From: Deltaproteobacteria bacterium
GTDB lineage: Bacteria; Desulfobacterota; Deferrisomatia; Deferrisomatales; BM512
Direction: 5' to 3'
Assembly: GCA_002869015.1 (NCBI GenBank)
Contig: PKTT01000020.1
Coordinates: 1 to 40,451 of the forward strand
DNA length: 40,451 nt
The notes beneath the pieces are model-generated. The model was not told the origin of the DNA. It did no database searches and was given only the letters and a program-made list of their open reading frames with translations. The first letter of the stretch is position 1. Every line of letters starts with the position of its first letter. Position numbers and translations under genes: made by a program. Of the stretch, positions 7,378 through 17,714 are shown piece after piece.

Positions 7378-8823
7378 ATGATGCAGTGGGAACTCGTTGT
7401 GGGCCTTGAGGTCCATGCTCAGCTTCTTACCGATACCAAGATTTTTTGCGGTTGCTCCACATCCTTCGGCGCGCCGCCAAATACCCATGTCTGCCCTGTC
7501 TGCCTGGGGCTTCCGGGTGCATTGCCCGTTCTCAACCGCAAAGTAGTCGACTATGCGATAAAGGTGGGGTTGGCAACCAACTGCACCGTGGCTAGAATGA
7601 GCCGCTTTGCCAGAAAAAATTACTTCTATCCAGACCTCCCCAAGGGTTACCAGATAAGCCAGTTTGAGCTGCCTATACTTGAGCATGGTTATCTTGGAGT
7701 CAACGATGATAGTGGGTCGCCCAAGGATATCGGCATCACTAGGATCCACATGGAGGAGGATGCAGGAAAGCTAGTCCACCCGGATATACCGGGTGCCGAT
7801 TACAGCCATGTTGACCTAAACCGTGCATGTGTTCCTCTGTTGGAGATTGTCAGCGAGCCGGATATCCGCTCTACCGGAGAGGCGCTACAGTACGTCAAAA
7901 AGCTTAGAGAGATTTTGGTTTATCTGGGCGTCTGCGACGGCAATATGAATGAAGGGAGCATGCGCATCGACGCGAACATCTCTGTTAGGCCAATGGGGCA
8001 GGAGGAGTTTGGGACACGCGCGGAGATTAAAAATGTCAACTCCTTCAAATCCTTGGAGCAGGCAATAATTTATGAGCAAAGCCGCCAGATTGACCTCATT
8101 GAGGATGGCGGCAAGGTTGTCCAGGAGACGCGCCTCTTCGATGCCGATCGCGGGATAACAGTTGGAATGCGCTCAAAGGAGGAGGCCCACGACTACCGCT
8201 ACTTCCCTGATCCGGACCTCTTGCCGCTGGTTATTGAGGAGGAGTGGATAGACGCTGCGCGGGACACATTACCGGAGCTCCCCGACGCCAAGCGGAGCCG
8301 CTTTAGAAGCCAATATTCTTTGCCCGACCATGATGCTGACCTCCTCTGCCAGTCTATTGACATGGCTGATTTCTTTGAGGAGATAGTTACCCTTCACAAT
8401 GACCCGAAAGCCGCCTCCAACTGGATAATGGGCTACGTTTTGAGGGATATGTCCAGGGATGAGCTTAATTCAGTCAAAGAGGCGCCAATCACCCCAACTC
8501 ATATCGCCGGTATGCTTGACCTCATAAAAGAGGGGGTAATATCCAGCAAGATTGCCAAGGATGTTTTTGATGAGATGTGGGCGACCGGAAAAGAGGCGAA
8601 GGTAATTGTCGAGGAGAAGGGGCTCACTCAGATCTCGGATACTTCCGAGATTGAGGGAATCGTAGATGATATCTTAGCCGCAAACCCCGATGAGGTTGCG
8701 AGCTATAGGGGCGGCAAAACCAAGCTGATGGGTTTCTTCGTCGGCCAGGTAATGAAAGCCAGCAGGGGCAAAGCAAACCCCGGCTTGGTCAACCAGCTGC
8801 TCAAGTCCAAGCTTGAAGGTTAG
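7378..8823 (+). CDS. gatB: Asp-tRNA(Asn)/Glu-tRNA(Gln) amidotransferase subunit B
   Basis: GatB phosphorylates the tRNA-bound acid and amidates it with ammonia from GatA. The 481-residue protein begins with [13 protein letters not shown] and has the zinc-binding cysteines in FCGCSTSFG...CPVCLG (about residues 22-42). The catalytic cradle follows ([21 protein letters not shown] near 125), and the C-terminal third is the helical tRNA-binding GatB/YqeY tail. GAGAGGA precedes two adjacent ATG codons at 7378 and 7381; either may be used. Its TAG stop is directly followed by the mtnA region. Confidence 0.96.
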   Translation: MMQWELVVGLEVHAQLLTDTKIFCGCSTSFGAPPNTHVCPVCLGLPGALPVLNRKVVDYAIKVGLATNCTVARMSRFARKNYFYPDLPKGYQISQFELPILEHGYLGVNDDSGSPKDIGITRIHMEEDAGKLVHPDIPGADYSHVDLNRACVPLLEIVSEPDIRSTGEALQYVKKLREILVYLGVCDGNMNEGSMRIDANISVRPMGQEEFGTRAEIKNVNSFKSLEQAIIYEQSRQIDLIEDGGKVVQETRLFDADRGITVGMRSKEEAHDYRYFPDPDLLPLVIEEEWIDAARDTLPELPDAKRSRFRSQYSLPDHDADLLCQSIDMADFFEEIVTLHNDPKAASNWIMGYVLRDMSRDELNSVKEAPITPTHIAGMLDLIKEGVISSKIAKDVFDEMWATGKEAKVIVEEKGLTQISDTSEIEGIVDDILAANPDEVASYRGGKTKLMGFFVGQVMKASRGKANPGLVNQLLKSKLEG

Positions 8824-8832
8824 GTGATATTT

Positions 8833-9864
8833 ATGTCATTTGATACGCTACGCTGGCGTGATGGAAAGCTGGAGTTGATAGACCAGACCCTGCTCCCTGT
8901 GGAAGAGGTTTACCACTCCTACAGTGATTACCGCGCGGTGGCGAAGGCAATTGTTGATATGGTTGTTCGTGGCGCTCCAGCTATCGGTGTTACTGCGGCC
9001 TACGGGTTAGCCATCGCCGCGAGACAGGCAGTTGGCTCCCCTGATTTCTCAGCCTTTATGGAGGAAGCATACAGCGTCTTCGCCGCAACGCGGCCAACAG
9101 CTGTAAATCTCTTTTGGGGTATCGAAAGGATGAGGCGAAAAGCCGAGTAGTTGCAAGACATGGCACCAGCGCTAATCGCCGACGCCCTGGAGGAAGAGGC
9201 TGTAAAAATTGACCGTGAGGATGTGGAGGTGAATAGGGCATTGGGTAGTTTTGGAGCAGCCCTTTTGCCCGACGAGGTCAATATCCTGACTCATTGCAAT
9301 GCTGGAGCCCTTGCCACCGCAGGCTATGGGACGGCCTTAGGTGTCATCCGCGCCGCTGTCGAGGCGGGTAAGCGAGTTAATGTCTATGCAGATGAAACGC
9401 GTCCATTTTTACAGGGCGCTCGTTTGACCTCCTGGGAGCTTAAAAAGGATGATATCCCAGTAACGCTTATTTGCGACAATATGGCCGGATATCTCATGAA
9501 GCAGGGTAAAGTTGATGCCGTGATAGTAGGGGCGGATAGAATAGCTTCAAATGGCGACGTTGCTAATAAAATAGGAACATATTCAGTTGCTCTTCTTGCA
9601 AAAGCTCACAAGATACCCTTTTACGTAGCAGCGCCAATCTCCACGATAGATTATGCGATAACTTCTGGTGAGGATATACCGATAGAGGAGCGAAGCCACC
9701 TTGAGGTTACAAGGTGGGGCGGGGTCGCGACAGCCCCTGAGGGTATCGGGGTTTGGAATCCAGCCTTTGATGTAACTCCCGCAGAGTTTGTAACGGCTAT
9801 AATCACAGAGCGTGGGGTTGCAACTGCTCCTTACGGCGAATCACTCCTTCGGGTAAAGGGATAA
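8833..9864 (+). pseudogene. mtnA: methylthioribose-1-phosphate isomerase, interrupted by in-frame TAG
   Basis: MtnA isomerises 5-methylthioribose-1-phosphate in methionine salvage. Read through one TAG codon at 9148-9150, the frame gives about 343 residues, the normal family length. The first part has VVRGAPAIGVTAAYGLA and RPTAVNLFWGIERM. The second part has the catalytic Cys in [17 protein letters not shown] and the catalytic Asp in [19 protein letters not shown]. Both sides of the stop are in the same frame and well conserved, so a single base change, read error or readthrough explains it better than decay. The first piece alone lacks both catalytic residues; the second could restart at TTG 9151. 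The ATG at 8833 is chosen because TTAGGTGA precedes it. It sits between gatB and bamD in one run. Confidence 0.85.
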
Positions 9865-9867
9865 TAT

Positions 9868-10518
9868 ATGCTGCGTGCGCTAACGGGGTTTATTTTAATT
9901 CTCCTCCTAATAGGTTGTTCTTCTGTAAAGCCAGAAGACTACACGACCCTGGATTCACTTTATCAGCAGATACTTATAGAGATTGAGGACGAGGACTATA
10001 CCGACGCAGAAGTGCTCATTGCGGCACTAAAGTCGGAGTACCCCTTCTCTCCGCAGGCTGTGGAGGTTGAGCTTTTTCGAGCTGATATTGAGTTTGAAAA
10101 GGAGGAGTTTGAGCTTTCCGCCGCCAGCTATAGGCGCTTTTTCGAGATGCACCCCGCCCACGAGAAGCTGCCCTATGCCTTGTATAAGAGGGCTCTTTCC
10201 TATCGCGCCATGATGGACTCTGAGGATAGGGATCAGCTGCCCACGAGGCAGATGGTCGAAACTGCCAAAATGCTCCTCGCAGCATACCCTCAAAGTGAGT
10301 ACGCTGATGAGGCTGAGAAGATGGTGTCGGAGGGTAGAAAGAGCCTCGCGCTGCATGAGCTTTATGTAGCGGAGTATTATTTCAACAGGGACGAGTATGG
10401 CGCTTCTGCCGGTAGGGCTCGTATCGTTATTGAGCAGTACGGGGATACGGGCCTGGCTGAAAGGGCCAGGGGCATTCTAGAAAAGGCAAACGCCGCCGAG
10501 GCCCAAGAGGACCGCTAG
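9868..10518 (+). CDS. bamD: outer membrane assembly lipoprotein BamD/YfiO family
   Basis: The 216-residue protein has a lipoprotein signal peptide with lipobox LLIGC (Cys at about residue 17), so the mature part should be a lipid-anchored outer-membrane periplasmic protein. The remainder is tetratricopeptide-like helices with the BamD pattern: YQQILIEIEDEDYTDA, YPFSPQAVEVELFRAD, then YALYKRALSYRAM and the TAKMLLAAYPQSEYADEA segment. BamD is an essential part of the beta-barrel assembly machine. AAGGGA lies seven bases before the ATG, three bases after mtnA. Its TAG stop shares a CTAG with the stop of the convergent RNase gene. A non-Bam TPR lipoprotein is the alternative. Confidence 0.8.
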   Translation: MLRALTGFILILLLIGCSSVKPEDYTTLDSLYQQILIEIEDEDYTDAEVLIAALKSEYPFSPQAVEVELFRADIEFEKEEFELSAASYRRFFEMHPAHEKLPYALYKRALSYRAMMDSEDRDQLPTRQMVETAKMLLAAYPQSEYADEAEKMVSEGRKSLALHELYVAEYYFNRDEYGASAGRARIVIEQYGDTGLAERARGILEKANAAEAQEDR

Positions 10519-12056
10519 CCATTGCCGATTTCGTACTCTTCTATATGAAAATCCGGCCTAGCGTTGAGGGTTATTCTGACGCCCAAGGCTTTTTCGAGAA
10601 GCTCTAAGTCAGCGCGCTCCTCCTCGAAGATAAAGCGGACAACCTCCTTGTTGGCATCGACGACCACCTCTTTTTTGGGAAGTGCGTTACGCTTCCTTCT
10701 CAGCTCCCTGAAGATATCCGCCGCCATTGTCGCCTTTGAGCGCACCATCCCTGTTCCATCGCAGTAGGGGCATGGCTGTGAGAGGGAGCGGCCGAGGCTC
10801 TCGCCAACGCGCTTTCTAGTCATCTCCACGAGGCCAAGGCTTGAAATCTGTAGCAGATTGGTCTTGGCGCGGTCCTTCTCAAACTCTGTCCTGAACGCCT
10901 CGAAAACCTTTAGGCGGTTCTCCTCATGCTCCATATCGATGAAGTCTATGATTATAATCCCGCCGATGTTTCGGAGCCTCAACTGGTATGCAATCTCTTT
11001 TGCCGCTTCCAGATTTGTTTTGAGTATCGTCTCTTCAAGGTTGCGCTTTCCCACAAATGAGCCAGTGTTTACATCTATAGCGGTAAGCGCTTCCGTCATC
11101 TCGATGATTATGTATCCGCCGCTCTTTAGCCACACTCGTTTGTCAAGAGCGCGTGATAGTTCTATTTCAATTCCGTAAAAATCAAATATCGGGTCTGGGC
11201 GGTTGTAGAGTTCAATTGCCGAGACTGCGTCGGGTACGAAAGTCTCAACGAAATTCAATATCTTGCGGTATTCATCTGGAGAATCTACAACTATCCGCCT
11301 TACGGATGGGTTGTAAAGGTCCCGAATCGCTCTGAAGGTTACATCAAGGTCACAGTGCAGTAGTGTCGGCGCGGCTATGTTTTCACCCCTTTTTGAGATC
11401 TCCTCCCACATGCGCATGAGGAAAGTCATCTCCGGGGCCATCTCCTCCTCTGCGCAATCCACCGCTACCGTTCTAACAATGAAGCCTGCGCCCTTATTTC
11501 TCAGTTTTTCGACCAAATTGCGTAGACGTGTCCGCTCGGCGTCGTCCTCAATCCTGCGGCTTACCCCTATGTGATCAACCGTTGGCAGAAATACTACGTT
11601 CCTGCCCGGCAGGCTTATATGCTGAGTGATCCTTGCGCCCTTGCGGCCAAGCGGCTCCTTTGCAACCTGAACAATAATCTCCTGCCCCTCTTTAAGGAGT
11701 TCCTCAATGGGGGCGTTGGGGCGGTGGTGGTAGAGGTTCTCATCATCGGAGTCATGGCTATTCTCATCATCAAACTCCATCTCTTCAGCTTCTCGCCCCT
11801 GCCCGGCGACATCTGAAACGTAGAGAAAAGCCGCTTTCTCAAGCCCTATGTCTACAAAGGCGGCCTGCATACCTGGCAGCACCCTGGTTACGCGGCCCTT
11901 ATAGATCGAACCCACTATGCGTCTATCGCGAACTGACTCATGGTAAAATTCTGCGAGAACTTTGTTCTCCATCAATGCAATCCTCGTCTCTTGAGGGCTC
12001 GCATCGATTATGATCTCTTTTTCCAGAAGTGCCTGTTGTGCGGATTCTTCTACCAT
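10515..12056 (-). CDS. rng: ribonuclease E/G family endoribonuclease
   Basis: A 513-residue single-strand-specific endoribonuclease acting in rRNA maturation and mRNA decay. It has an N-terminal S1 RNA-binding domain (about residues 35-125) that holds an acidic, Asp/Glu/His-rich insert near 85-110, then the catalytic domain with metal-binding ALTAIDVNTGSF (about 325) and IIIIDFIDM (about 368), and the zinc-link CPYCDGTG near 427. There is no long C-terminal degradosome scaffold, so it is closer to RNase G in length. The ATG at 12056 is preferred over the TTG at 12059 because CAGGA lies seven bases before it. It follows the radical SAM gene without a gap. Confidence 0.93.
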   Translation of the reverse strand: MVEESAQQALLEKEIIIDASPQETRIALMENKVLAEFYHESVRDRRIVGSIYKGRVTRVLPGMQAAFVDIGLEKAAFLYVSDVAGQGREAEEMEFDDENSHDSDDENLYHHRPNAPIEELLKEGQEIIVQVAKEPLGRKGARITQHISLPGRNVVFLPTVDHIGVSRRIEDDAERTRLRNLVEKLRNKGAGFIVRTVAVDCAEEEMAPEMTFLMRMWEEISKRGENIAAPTLLHCDLDVTFRAIRDLYNPSVRRIVVDSPDEYRKILNFVETFVPDAVSAIELYNRPDPIFDFYGIEIELSRALDKRVWLKSGGYIIIEMTEALTAIDVNTGSFVGKRNLEETILKTNLEAAKEIAYQLRLRNIGGIIIIDFIDMEHEENRLKVFEAFRTEFEKDRAKTNLLQISSLGLVEMTRKRVGESLGRSLSQPCPYCDGTGMVRSKATMAADIFRELRRKRNALPKKEVVVDANKEVVRFIFEEERADLELLEKALGVRITLNARPDFHIEEYEIGNG

Positions 12057-12059
12057 CAA

Positions 12060-14585
12060 TTAATCCTGCCTGACGTCCATGCGGACCTTTATTATTCTCT
12101 CAGTGGCGCGTCGGTTCTCATCCAAACCCAAAAGTGAATGTAAAAAACCCTCCGGAGAGATTGATGAACCGTCACCACCCCTCGTCAGTTCAAGGGAGAT
12201 AGTATCACCGGTGAGCCAGACCCCTTCAACGTAATCTTTGGCCTCTAGGACACGGTCAGGCTTGTTTGCCCTTCTTTTGATTACCTTAAAGGATTCAGCG
12301 CGCCAATAATTATCGAATATTTTATTCCAGCCCCCCTCATTAGCTGCTGCTTCCATTGCCGCTTTCGATGGGTATATGCTGTACTCCTCCCTGCTGGCAG
12401 CTGTCGACAGCCCAGGGGAGAGGGGAGGGATGCTTATAAGCGCTTCAACCTTCAGCCCTTCGGGGAGAAAAGAGTTTACTCTTTCCTTGGTTGATGCAAG
12501 TGGAGGAATCTCCACTACCTTAGCTTCACCGGTTTCGCAGAGAGACTCAGTTCCAAGTGGAAGCGCAGTGCCAAGGGTCATTTTCGGGTGAGGGTTAAAT
12601 CCTTGGGAGTAGAAAATTGGCACCCCGGCAGCTCTAAAGGCCTTGTGCAGAGCGCTTGTAGTGTCAAGGTGAGACAAGAACACGGCAGGGCCTGTTTTTG
12701 AATAGCGAAAACGCATTTTAGGAAAGGAGGAGGGGTCTACCTCCTCGCGATTTTTTGAATCCCTGATAGCTGGATAGCTTAACTCCCCGCCCTCCGAAAT
12801 TGGTAAGATATCGGTAAAGTTACAGGTGCCGCAGTTTTCGCACTCCCCGGTGCGGCAGTCGCCTGTCGGAAGAGCTGAAGCGGCCTTTTCAAATTCCCCG
12901 AGAAAGTATTCGCGGTCAACCCCGATGTCGACCATATCCCAGGGCAGGCACTCCTCAATGTCTCTCTCCCTGAGGAATGTCTCCGCCTCCAGATTGTTTT
13001 CCAGCAGGGCTTTATCCCAAAGAGATTCCTTAAATTCGCTGGTCCAACCATCCATCCTGCAACCGCTCTTGTAAGCTGATAGCGCCACTTTGCCTAGCCT
13101 GCGGTCGCCTCTGGCAAAGATACCCTCTATACGGCTGACGCCGGCTCCATGGCCTTTGAATTTGATCTTTTTATTGTTGAGACGCTCTCTAAGCTTGCTC
13201 TGGATGCGAATTACTTCTTCGGAGGAAAGCTGTCGGGCCCATTGGAATGGGGTGTGCGGTTTAGGCACAAAGTTGGATACGGATACGGTTACCCGCCCCT
13301 TACCCCCCGGGGCAAGTCCAACAATTTTCTCCACGAGCTTGGGGATCGCCTCTCTGTCCTCCTCAGTTTCAAAGGGCAGTCCTATCATGAAATAGAGCTT
13401 CACACCTTTCCAGCCCGCTGCGAATATCTTTGAGACGGAAGAGAGTATTTCTTCATCTGAGAAGTTCTTGTTTATACGTGATCTCAAGGCCATAGAGCCC
13501 GCTTCGGGGGCCAGCGTGAAGCCTGTTTTCCTGACGCGGGAGACCTCTGAAAGAAAGCGTGTGTCAAGGGAGTCTATGCGAAGGCTTGGCAGGGATATGG
13601 AGACGTGATCCTCCTCATATTTATCCATCAGGTTAACTAGAAGGGGCCCAATAGATGAATAATCTCCCGTTGAGAGAGACAAGAGCCCTATCTCCTCCTC
13701 TCCTGTACAGGAGAGGCCGCTACGGATCTCATTCAGGAGCTCTCCAGGCGCCCTCTCTCTGACCGGGCGGTAGAGAAAGCCGGCCTGACAAAATCGGCAG
13801 CCCCTTGTGCAGCCGCGCGCTACCTCGACGGAGAGCCTGTCATGTACAATCGATCCAAATGGCAGAATGGGGGCAGGACTTGCATAGTTTGCGTTGAGGT
13901 CGGAGATTATCCTTCGGCGCACAGGGTCTCCACCTGTGAAGCCTGCGAAGCTACCTCCTTCAAATATTGGTGAATAGTCGGAGGGAATGTAAACCCCGTC
14001 GACCTCACGCAGGAGGTCTATGCGCGCGCTTCTGGATAGACCGAGCTCCAAACCAGCAGCCAGCGCTCCGGCGATCTCCTTTATGCCCTCCTCTCCCTCC
14101 CCGATAAAGAAACAATCGAAGAAGTCAGCATAAGGCTCGGGGTTAGCTGCTACCGGGCCGCCGCCCAGGACTATCGGGTCTTCCTCGGAGCGCTCACTTG
14201 TCAGTATGGGAATACCGCCCAGCTCAAGCATAGCGAGGACATTTGTTATAGAAAGCTCGTATTGGAGCGTGAAGCCAATTAGATCGAAATCTTTAAGTGG
14301 CTTGCCATTTTCTCGAGAGATTAGGGGAAGCCCCTCTCGCCTTAAAAGTGCCTCCATGTCAGGCCAGACAGCATAAGCGCGCTCTGCGCAAACCCCCTCC
14401 ATGGAATTTAAGACATTGTAGAGTATGGGAAGGCCAAGGTGGCTCATCCCTATCTCATATAAGTCCGGGAAACAAAGCGCTACTCTTAGTGCCTGTGCAT
14501 CCCAATCTTTGACCACGGCTCCGCTCTCTATCCCCTCATAGCGGCCTGGCTTTTCCACCTCCATCAGCAGTTGGCCGTAACGCAT
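12060..14585 (-). CDS. B12-binding-type radical SAM protein fused to DUF2344 (TIGR03960/TIGR03936 type)
   Basis: This 841-residue fusion has three parts. Residues about 30-190 form a B12-binding-like Rossmann domain (CFPDLYEIGMSHLG, GGGPVAANPEPYADFFD). Residues about 240-480 are a radical SAM core with CTRGCRFC at about 262. After a cysteine cluster (CRTGECENCGTC, about 578) the C-terminal 220 residues are DUF2344, starting at MRFRYSKTGPAVFLSHLD and including the FNPHPKMTLGTALPLG motif. Such proteins are common next to RNase E/G in Desulfobacterota and relatives; a role in tRNA or ribosome modification is suspected but unproven. ATG 14585 overlaps the preceding TGA by one base; TTG 14588 is an alternative start. 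Confidence 0.88.
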   Translation of the reverse strand: MRYGQLLMEVEKPGRYEGIESGAVVKDWDAQALRVALCFPDLYEIGMSHLGLPILYNVLNSMEGVCAERAYAVWPDMEALLRREGLPLISRENGKPLKDFDLIGFTLQYELSITNVLAMLELGGIPILTSERSEEDPIVLGGGPVAANPEPYADFFDCFFIGEGEEGIKEIAGALAAGLELGLSRSARIDLLREVDGVYIPSDYSPIFEGGSFAGFTGGDPVRRRIISDLNANYASPAPILPFGSIVHDRLSVEVARGCTRGCRFCQAGFLYRPVRERAPGELLNEIRSGLSCTGEEEIGLLSLSTGDYSSIGPLLVNLMDKYEEDHVSISLPSLRIDSLDTRFLSEVSRVRKTGFTLAPEAGSMALRSRINKNFSDEEILSSVSKIFAAGWKGVKLYFMIGLPFETEEDREAIPKLVEKIVGLAPGGKGRVTVSVSNFVPKPHTPFQWARQLSSEEVIRIQSKLRERLNNKKIKFKGHGAGVSRIEGIFARGDRRLGKVALSAYKSGCRMDGWTSEFKESLWDKALLENNLEAETFLRERDIEECLPWDMVDIGVDREYFLGEFEKAASALPTGDCRTGECENCGTCNFTDILPISEGGELSYPAIRDSKNREEVDPSSFPKMRFRYSKTGPAVFLSHLDTTSALHKAFRAAGVPIFYSQGFNPHPKMTLGTALPLGTESLCETGEAKVVEIPPLASTKERVNSFLPEGLKVEALISIPPLSPGLSTAASREEYSIYPSKAAMEAAANEGGWNKIFDNYWRAESFKVIKRRANKPDRVLEAKDYVEGVWLTGDTISLELTRGGDGSSISPEGFLHSLLGLDENRRATERIIKVRMDVRQD

Positions 14586-14887
14586 CAATGTACCCTGCCT
14601 CCCTGCGGTTCCTCGTTGGAGTCGTGTGTCTTCTGGGCCAGAGGGTCATTCATGAATTCCCTCTTGCACTTGGGGCATAGAAGAAAGCCGCGTGTCTGAA
14701 AGACATCGTTTCGGAGCTTCACCGGGTCGCTTCTGTCCATCTGAGCCATAAAGGCTTCGAGATCCTCAATCTCTCCCTCATTTGGAAGACTTCCCTCGAA
14801 ATCTGCCGTAACGTTTATGGTAAGTAAGTATCTGAGGGCGCCGCCCTCAATCTTCTCACCGCAACGTTCACAATAAGTATCAGCCAC
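14585..14887 (-). CDS. small zinc-ribbon-like protein of unknown function
   Basis: This 100-residue protein has one CxxC near the start (YCERCGEKI, residues 6-9) and a second near residue 72 ([10 protein letters not shown]), the layout of a zinc ribbon split by a middle acidic section. The tail is polar and probably disordered. Function is not recognised. Its start overlaps the 3' end of uvrA by eight bases, and its stop overlaps the radical SAM start, so it is an integral member of the long minus-strand operon. Confidence 0.7.
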   Translation of the reverse strand: MADTYCERCGEKIEGGALRYLLTINVTADFEGSLPNEGEIEDLEAFMAQMDRSDPVKLRNDVFQTRGFLLCPKCKREFMNDPLAQKTHDSNEEPQGGRVH

Positions 14888-17714
14888 GCTTTTTGCCTCG
14901 TTTTCCCAGGAGCTCTTTCAATGCCGCTCCGGTATGTGAACGTTTAACCCGCGAAACAGCCTCCGGGGTACCCTCTGCCACAATCTCTCCGCCGCCGTCG
15001 CCGCCCTCCGGGCCGAGGTCGACAATATGGTCCGCTGTCTTTATAACGTCAAGATTGTGTTCGATTACGACCACGGTGTTCCCCGCGTCACTCAGCTTTC
15101 CAAGTACCTCAAGAAGCTTTCTTACGTCATCAAAGTGAAGCCCCGTCGTAGGCTCATCTAAAACGTAAAGCGTGCGGCCCGTGGCGCGCCTTGATAGCTC
15201 CTTTGATAGCTTGATGCGTTGCGCCTCTCCTCCAGAAAGGGTGGTGGAGGGCTGCCCGATTTTTATATAACCAAGGCCAACCATCTCAAGAACCTTGAGT
15301 TTATTGTAAATCGATGGGATGTTTCTAAAAAAATCGAGCGCGGTGGAGACAGTCATCTCCAAAACATCAGCTATAGAGGCTCCTTTGTAGTGAACCTCCA
15401 AAGTCTCCCGGTTGTACCGCCTTCCCCCGCACTCATCACAGGTAACGTAAACATCCGGCAGAAAATGCATCTCGATTTTGACTAACCCGTCACCTTTGCA
15501 AGCTTCACAACGACCTCCCTTTACATTGAAAGAAAAGCGCCCTTTTTTGAAGCCCCGGACCTGCGCCTCAGGCAATCTGGCGAATATGTCCCTAATATGG
15601 GTGAAAAGCCCCGTGTAGGTGGCAGGGTTTGAGCGGGGGGTTCGACCAATAGGAGACTGGTTGACGTCCACCACTTTATCTACGTGTTCTACCCCTCTAA
15701 GGGACTCGTATGGCAGTGGGCGATGATGCCCTCCATGGAGGGTTTTTGACAGAGCCGGCAAGAGCGTGTCTATGATCAATGATGACTTACCCGAACCTGA
15801 AACGCCAGTGATGCAGGTGAATTTCCCAAGGGGTATCTCTAGGTCAAGGCCCTTTAAGTTGTGGCCCGTGGCGCCATTTATAAGCAATACATGGCCCTGG
15901 CCTTCGCGTCTCTTGTTGGGGACCGCCACCTCCATTTTGCCTGAGAGATAAGCTCCCGTAAGTGATTCCTTGAAGTCCGGCAGCTTCTCCGGGGGGCCCT
16001 CTGCTACAACCCTACCGCCCTTTTCACCAGCACCGGGACCCATGTCTATAACATGGTCGGCTATGCGAATGGTCTCCTCGTCATGCTCCACGAGGACAAC
16101 AGTATTGCCCAACTCTTTTAGCTCTTTTAGAGTCTCCAGAAGGCGGCGGTTGTCCCTATGGTGGAGCCCAATGGTGGGTTCATCCAGAATGTAGAGGACG
16201 CCTGTGAGTCTTGACCCGACCTGCGTCGCAAGACGTATCCTTTGACTCTCGCCACCCGATAAGGTACCGGCGGAGCGGTCAAGGGTCAGGTATCCAAGAC
16301 CGACATCTTTCAGAAAGCCAAGGCGGTCTTTAACCTCTTTTAGGACTCGCTGGGCTATTGCGGCGCGCTTTGGATCCAGCTCAAGGTGGGTGAAAAAATC
16401 AAGGCTCTCCTCTACCGATAGAGCTGTTAGCTGATTAATAGCTTTTTCACCTACAGTAACTGCGCGTGATTCCACCCTTAGCCGTCCCCCCTCGCAAAGC
16501 TGGCAATTTTGCATCTCAAGGTAAGGCGCCAGCTCATCGAGATTCTCACCGTTGGACTCGCGGATTTTTCTCTCCATGCGGGGAATAACCCCCTCAAAGG
16601 TGCGTATGGTCCTATGGCGTAGCTTCCTTGTGCGGAAGACAAACTCAATCTTCTGTCTTCCGGTTCCGTAGAGGATTGCTTTCTTTATCTCGTCGGGTAG
16701 GTTGACCCAGGGAGTATCTATCGATGCGCCAAAGTGTTTGGCGACCGCAGCAAGCATCTGGCTGTAATAGACTTGGGTTGGGCTGGCCCAGGGTGCGACC
16801 GCGCCGTTTTCTATCGAGAGGGAGGTGTCGGGCACAATAAGTGCCGGGTCCACAGTTGCCTTCATTCCCAGCCCGTCGCACTCGGGGCACGCGCCGTGGG
16901 GGGAGTTGAAGGAGAATGCCCGGGGGCTCATTTCGGGCAGAGAGATGCCGCAGTCCGGGCATGCGAAGCGCTCGGAGAAGATTAGCTTATCTTCGCCTTT
17001 AATTTTTGCACCCGCGAGCCCATCAGCGTGGGAGAGGGCCAACTCGAGCGCCTCGGAAATGCGGCTGCGTGACTCTGCCTTGATTACAATACGGTCTACG
17101 ACAACCTCGATGTCATGCGCTTTATTCTTATCAAGCTCTATGTCATCTTCCAGCTCGTACTGCTCCCCATCAACGAGGACGCGTAGGAAGCCAGCCTTCC
17201 GTAGCTGCTCGAAGAGGGTCTTATAGTGGCCCTTTCGCCCGCGGACGACCGGCGATAAAATCTCCACCCTGCTACCCTCATCCAGCGCGAGTAGCTGGTC
17301 CGTCATTTGGGTAACGGTCTGACTAGAGATGACTTTCCCGCAGCTAGTGCAGTGAGGTATGCCAGCTCTGGCGTAGAGTACCCTCAAATAATCGTATATC
17401 TCCGTCACAGTGCCGACGGTGGAGCGAGGATTCCTGCTAGTGGTTTTTTGCTCGATTGAGATCGCCGGGCTAAGCCCCTCAATGGAGTCCACATCGGGTT
17501 TGTCCATCTGCTCAAGGAACTGACGGGCGTATGCCGAGAGGCTCTCAACATAGCGCCGCTGCCCTTCCGCATATAGAGTGTCGAAGGCGAGGCTCGACTT
17601 ACCAGAACCTGAAAGGCCTGTAATCACAACGATCTCTTCTCGGGGGATGCGAATGTTGAGGTTTTTTAAGTTGTGTTCGCGCGCGCCGCGAATATCTATA
17701 AAATCATTAGCCAT
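14880..17714 (-). CDS. uvrA: excinuclease ABC subunit A
   Basis: UvrA is the damage-sensing ATPase of nucleotide excision repair. The 944-residue protein has both ABC modules: Walker [10 protein letters not shown] at about 33 and GVSGSGKSS at about 637, and signatures [14 protein letters not shown] at about 489 and [15 protein letters not shown] at about 826. Zinc modules include CTSCG near 123, CPDCG/CPECDG near 250-280, and CEACKGDG with CDECGG near 735-762. The start [11 protein letters not shown]-type region after the first Walker A is typical. Length is normal. It overlaps the phosphohexomutase stop by one base (TAATG). It lies in the same operon as mfd, its partner in transcription-coupled repair. 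Confidence 0.97.
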   Translation of the reverse strand: MANDFIDIRGAREHNLKNLNIRIPREEIVVITGLSGSGKSSLAFDTLYAEGQRRYVESLSAYARQFLEQMDKPDVDSIEGLSPAISIEQKTTSRNPRSTVGTVTEIYDYLRVLYARAGIPHCTSCGKVISSQTVTQMTDQLLALDEGSRVEILSPVVRGRKGHYKTLFEQLRKAGFLRVLVDGEQYELEDDIELDKNKAHDIEVVVDRIVIKAESRSRISEALELALSHADGLAGAKIKGEDKLIFSERFACPDCGISLPEMSPRAFSFNSPHGACPECDGLGMKATVDPALIVPDTSLSIENGAVAPWASPTQVYYSQMLAAVAKHFGASIDTPWVNLPDEIKKAILYGTGRQKIEFVFRTRKLRHRTIRTFEGVIPRMERKIRESNGENLDELAPYLEMQNCQLCEGGRLRVESRAVTVGEKAINQLTALSVEESLDFFTHLELDPKRAAIAQRVLKEVKDRLGFLKDVGLGYLTLDRSAGTLSGGESQRIRLATQVGSRLTGVLYILDEPTIGLHHRDNRRLLETLKELKELGNTVVLVEHDEETIRIADHVIDMGPGAGEKGGRVVAEGPPEKLPDFKESLTGAYLSGKMEVAVPNKRREGQGHVLLINGATGHNLKGLDLEIPLGKFTCITGVSGSGKSSLIIDTLLPALSKTLHGGHHRPLPYESLRGVEHVDKVVDVNQSPIGRTPRSNPATYTGLFTHIRDIFARLPEAQVRGFKKGRFSFNVKGGRCEACKGDGLVKIEMHFLPDVYVTCDECGGRRYNRETLEVHYKGASIADVLEMTVSTALDFFRNIPSIYNKLKVLEMVGLGYIKIGQPSTTLSGGEAQRIKLSKELSRRATGRTLYVLDEPTTGLHFDDVRKLLEVLGKLSDAGNTVVVIEHNLDVIKTADHIVDLGPEGGDGGGEIVAEGTPEAVSRVKRSHTGAALKELLGKRGKKRG

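Noticed and set aside
8833-9864. Pyrrolysine coding at the mtnA TAG
   Set aside because: TAG ends many genes here, and no pyrrolysine genes are visible in the window. MtnA is not a known pyrrolysine protein.
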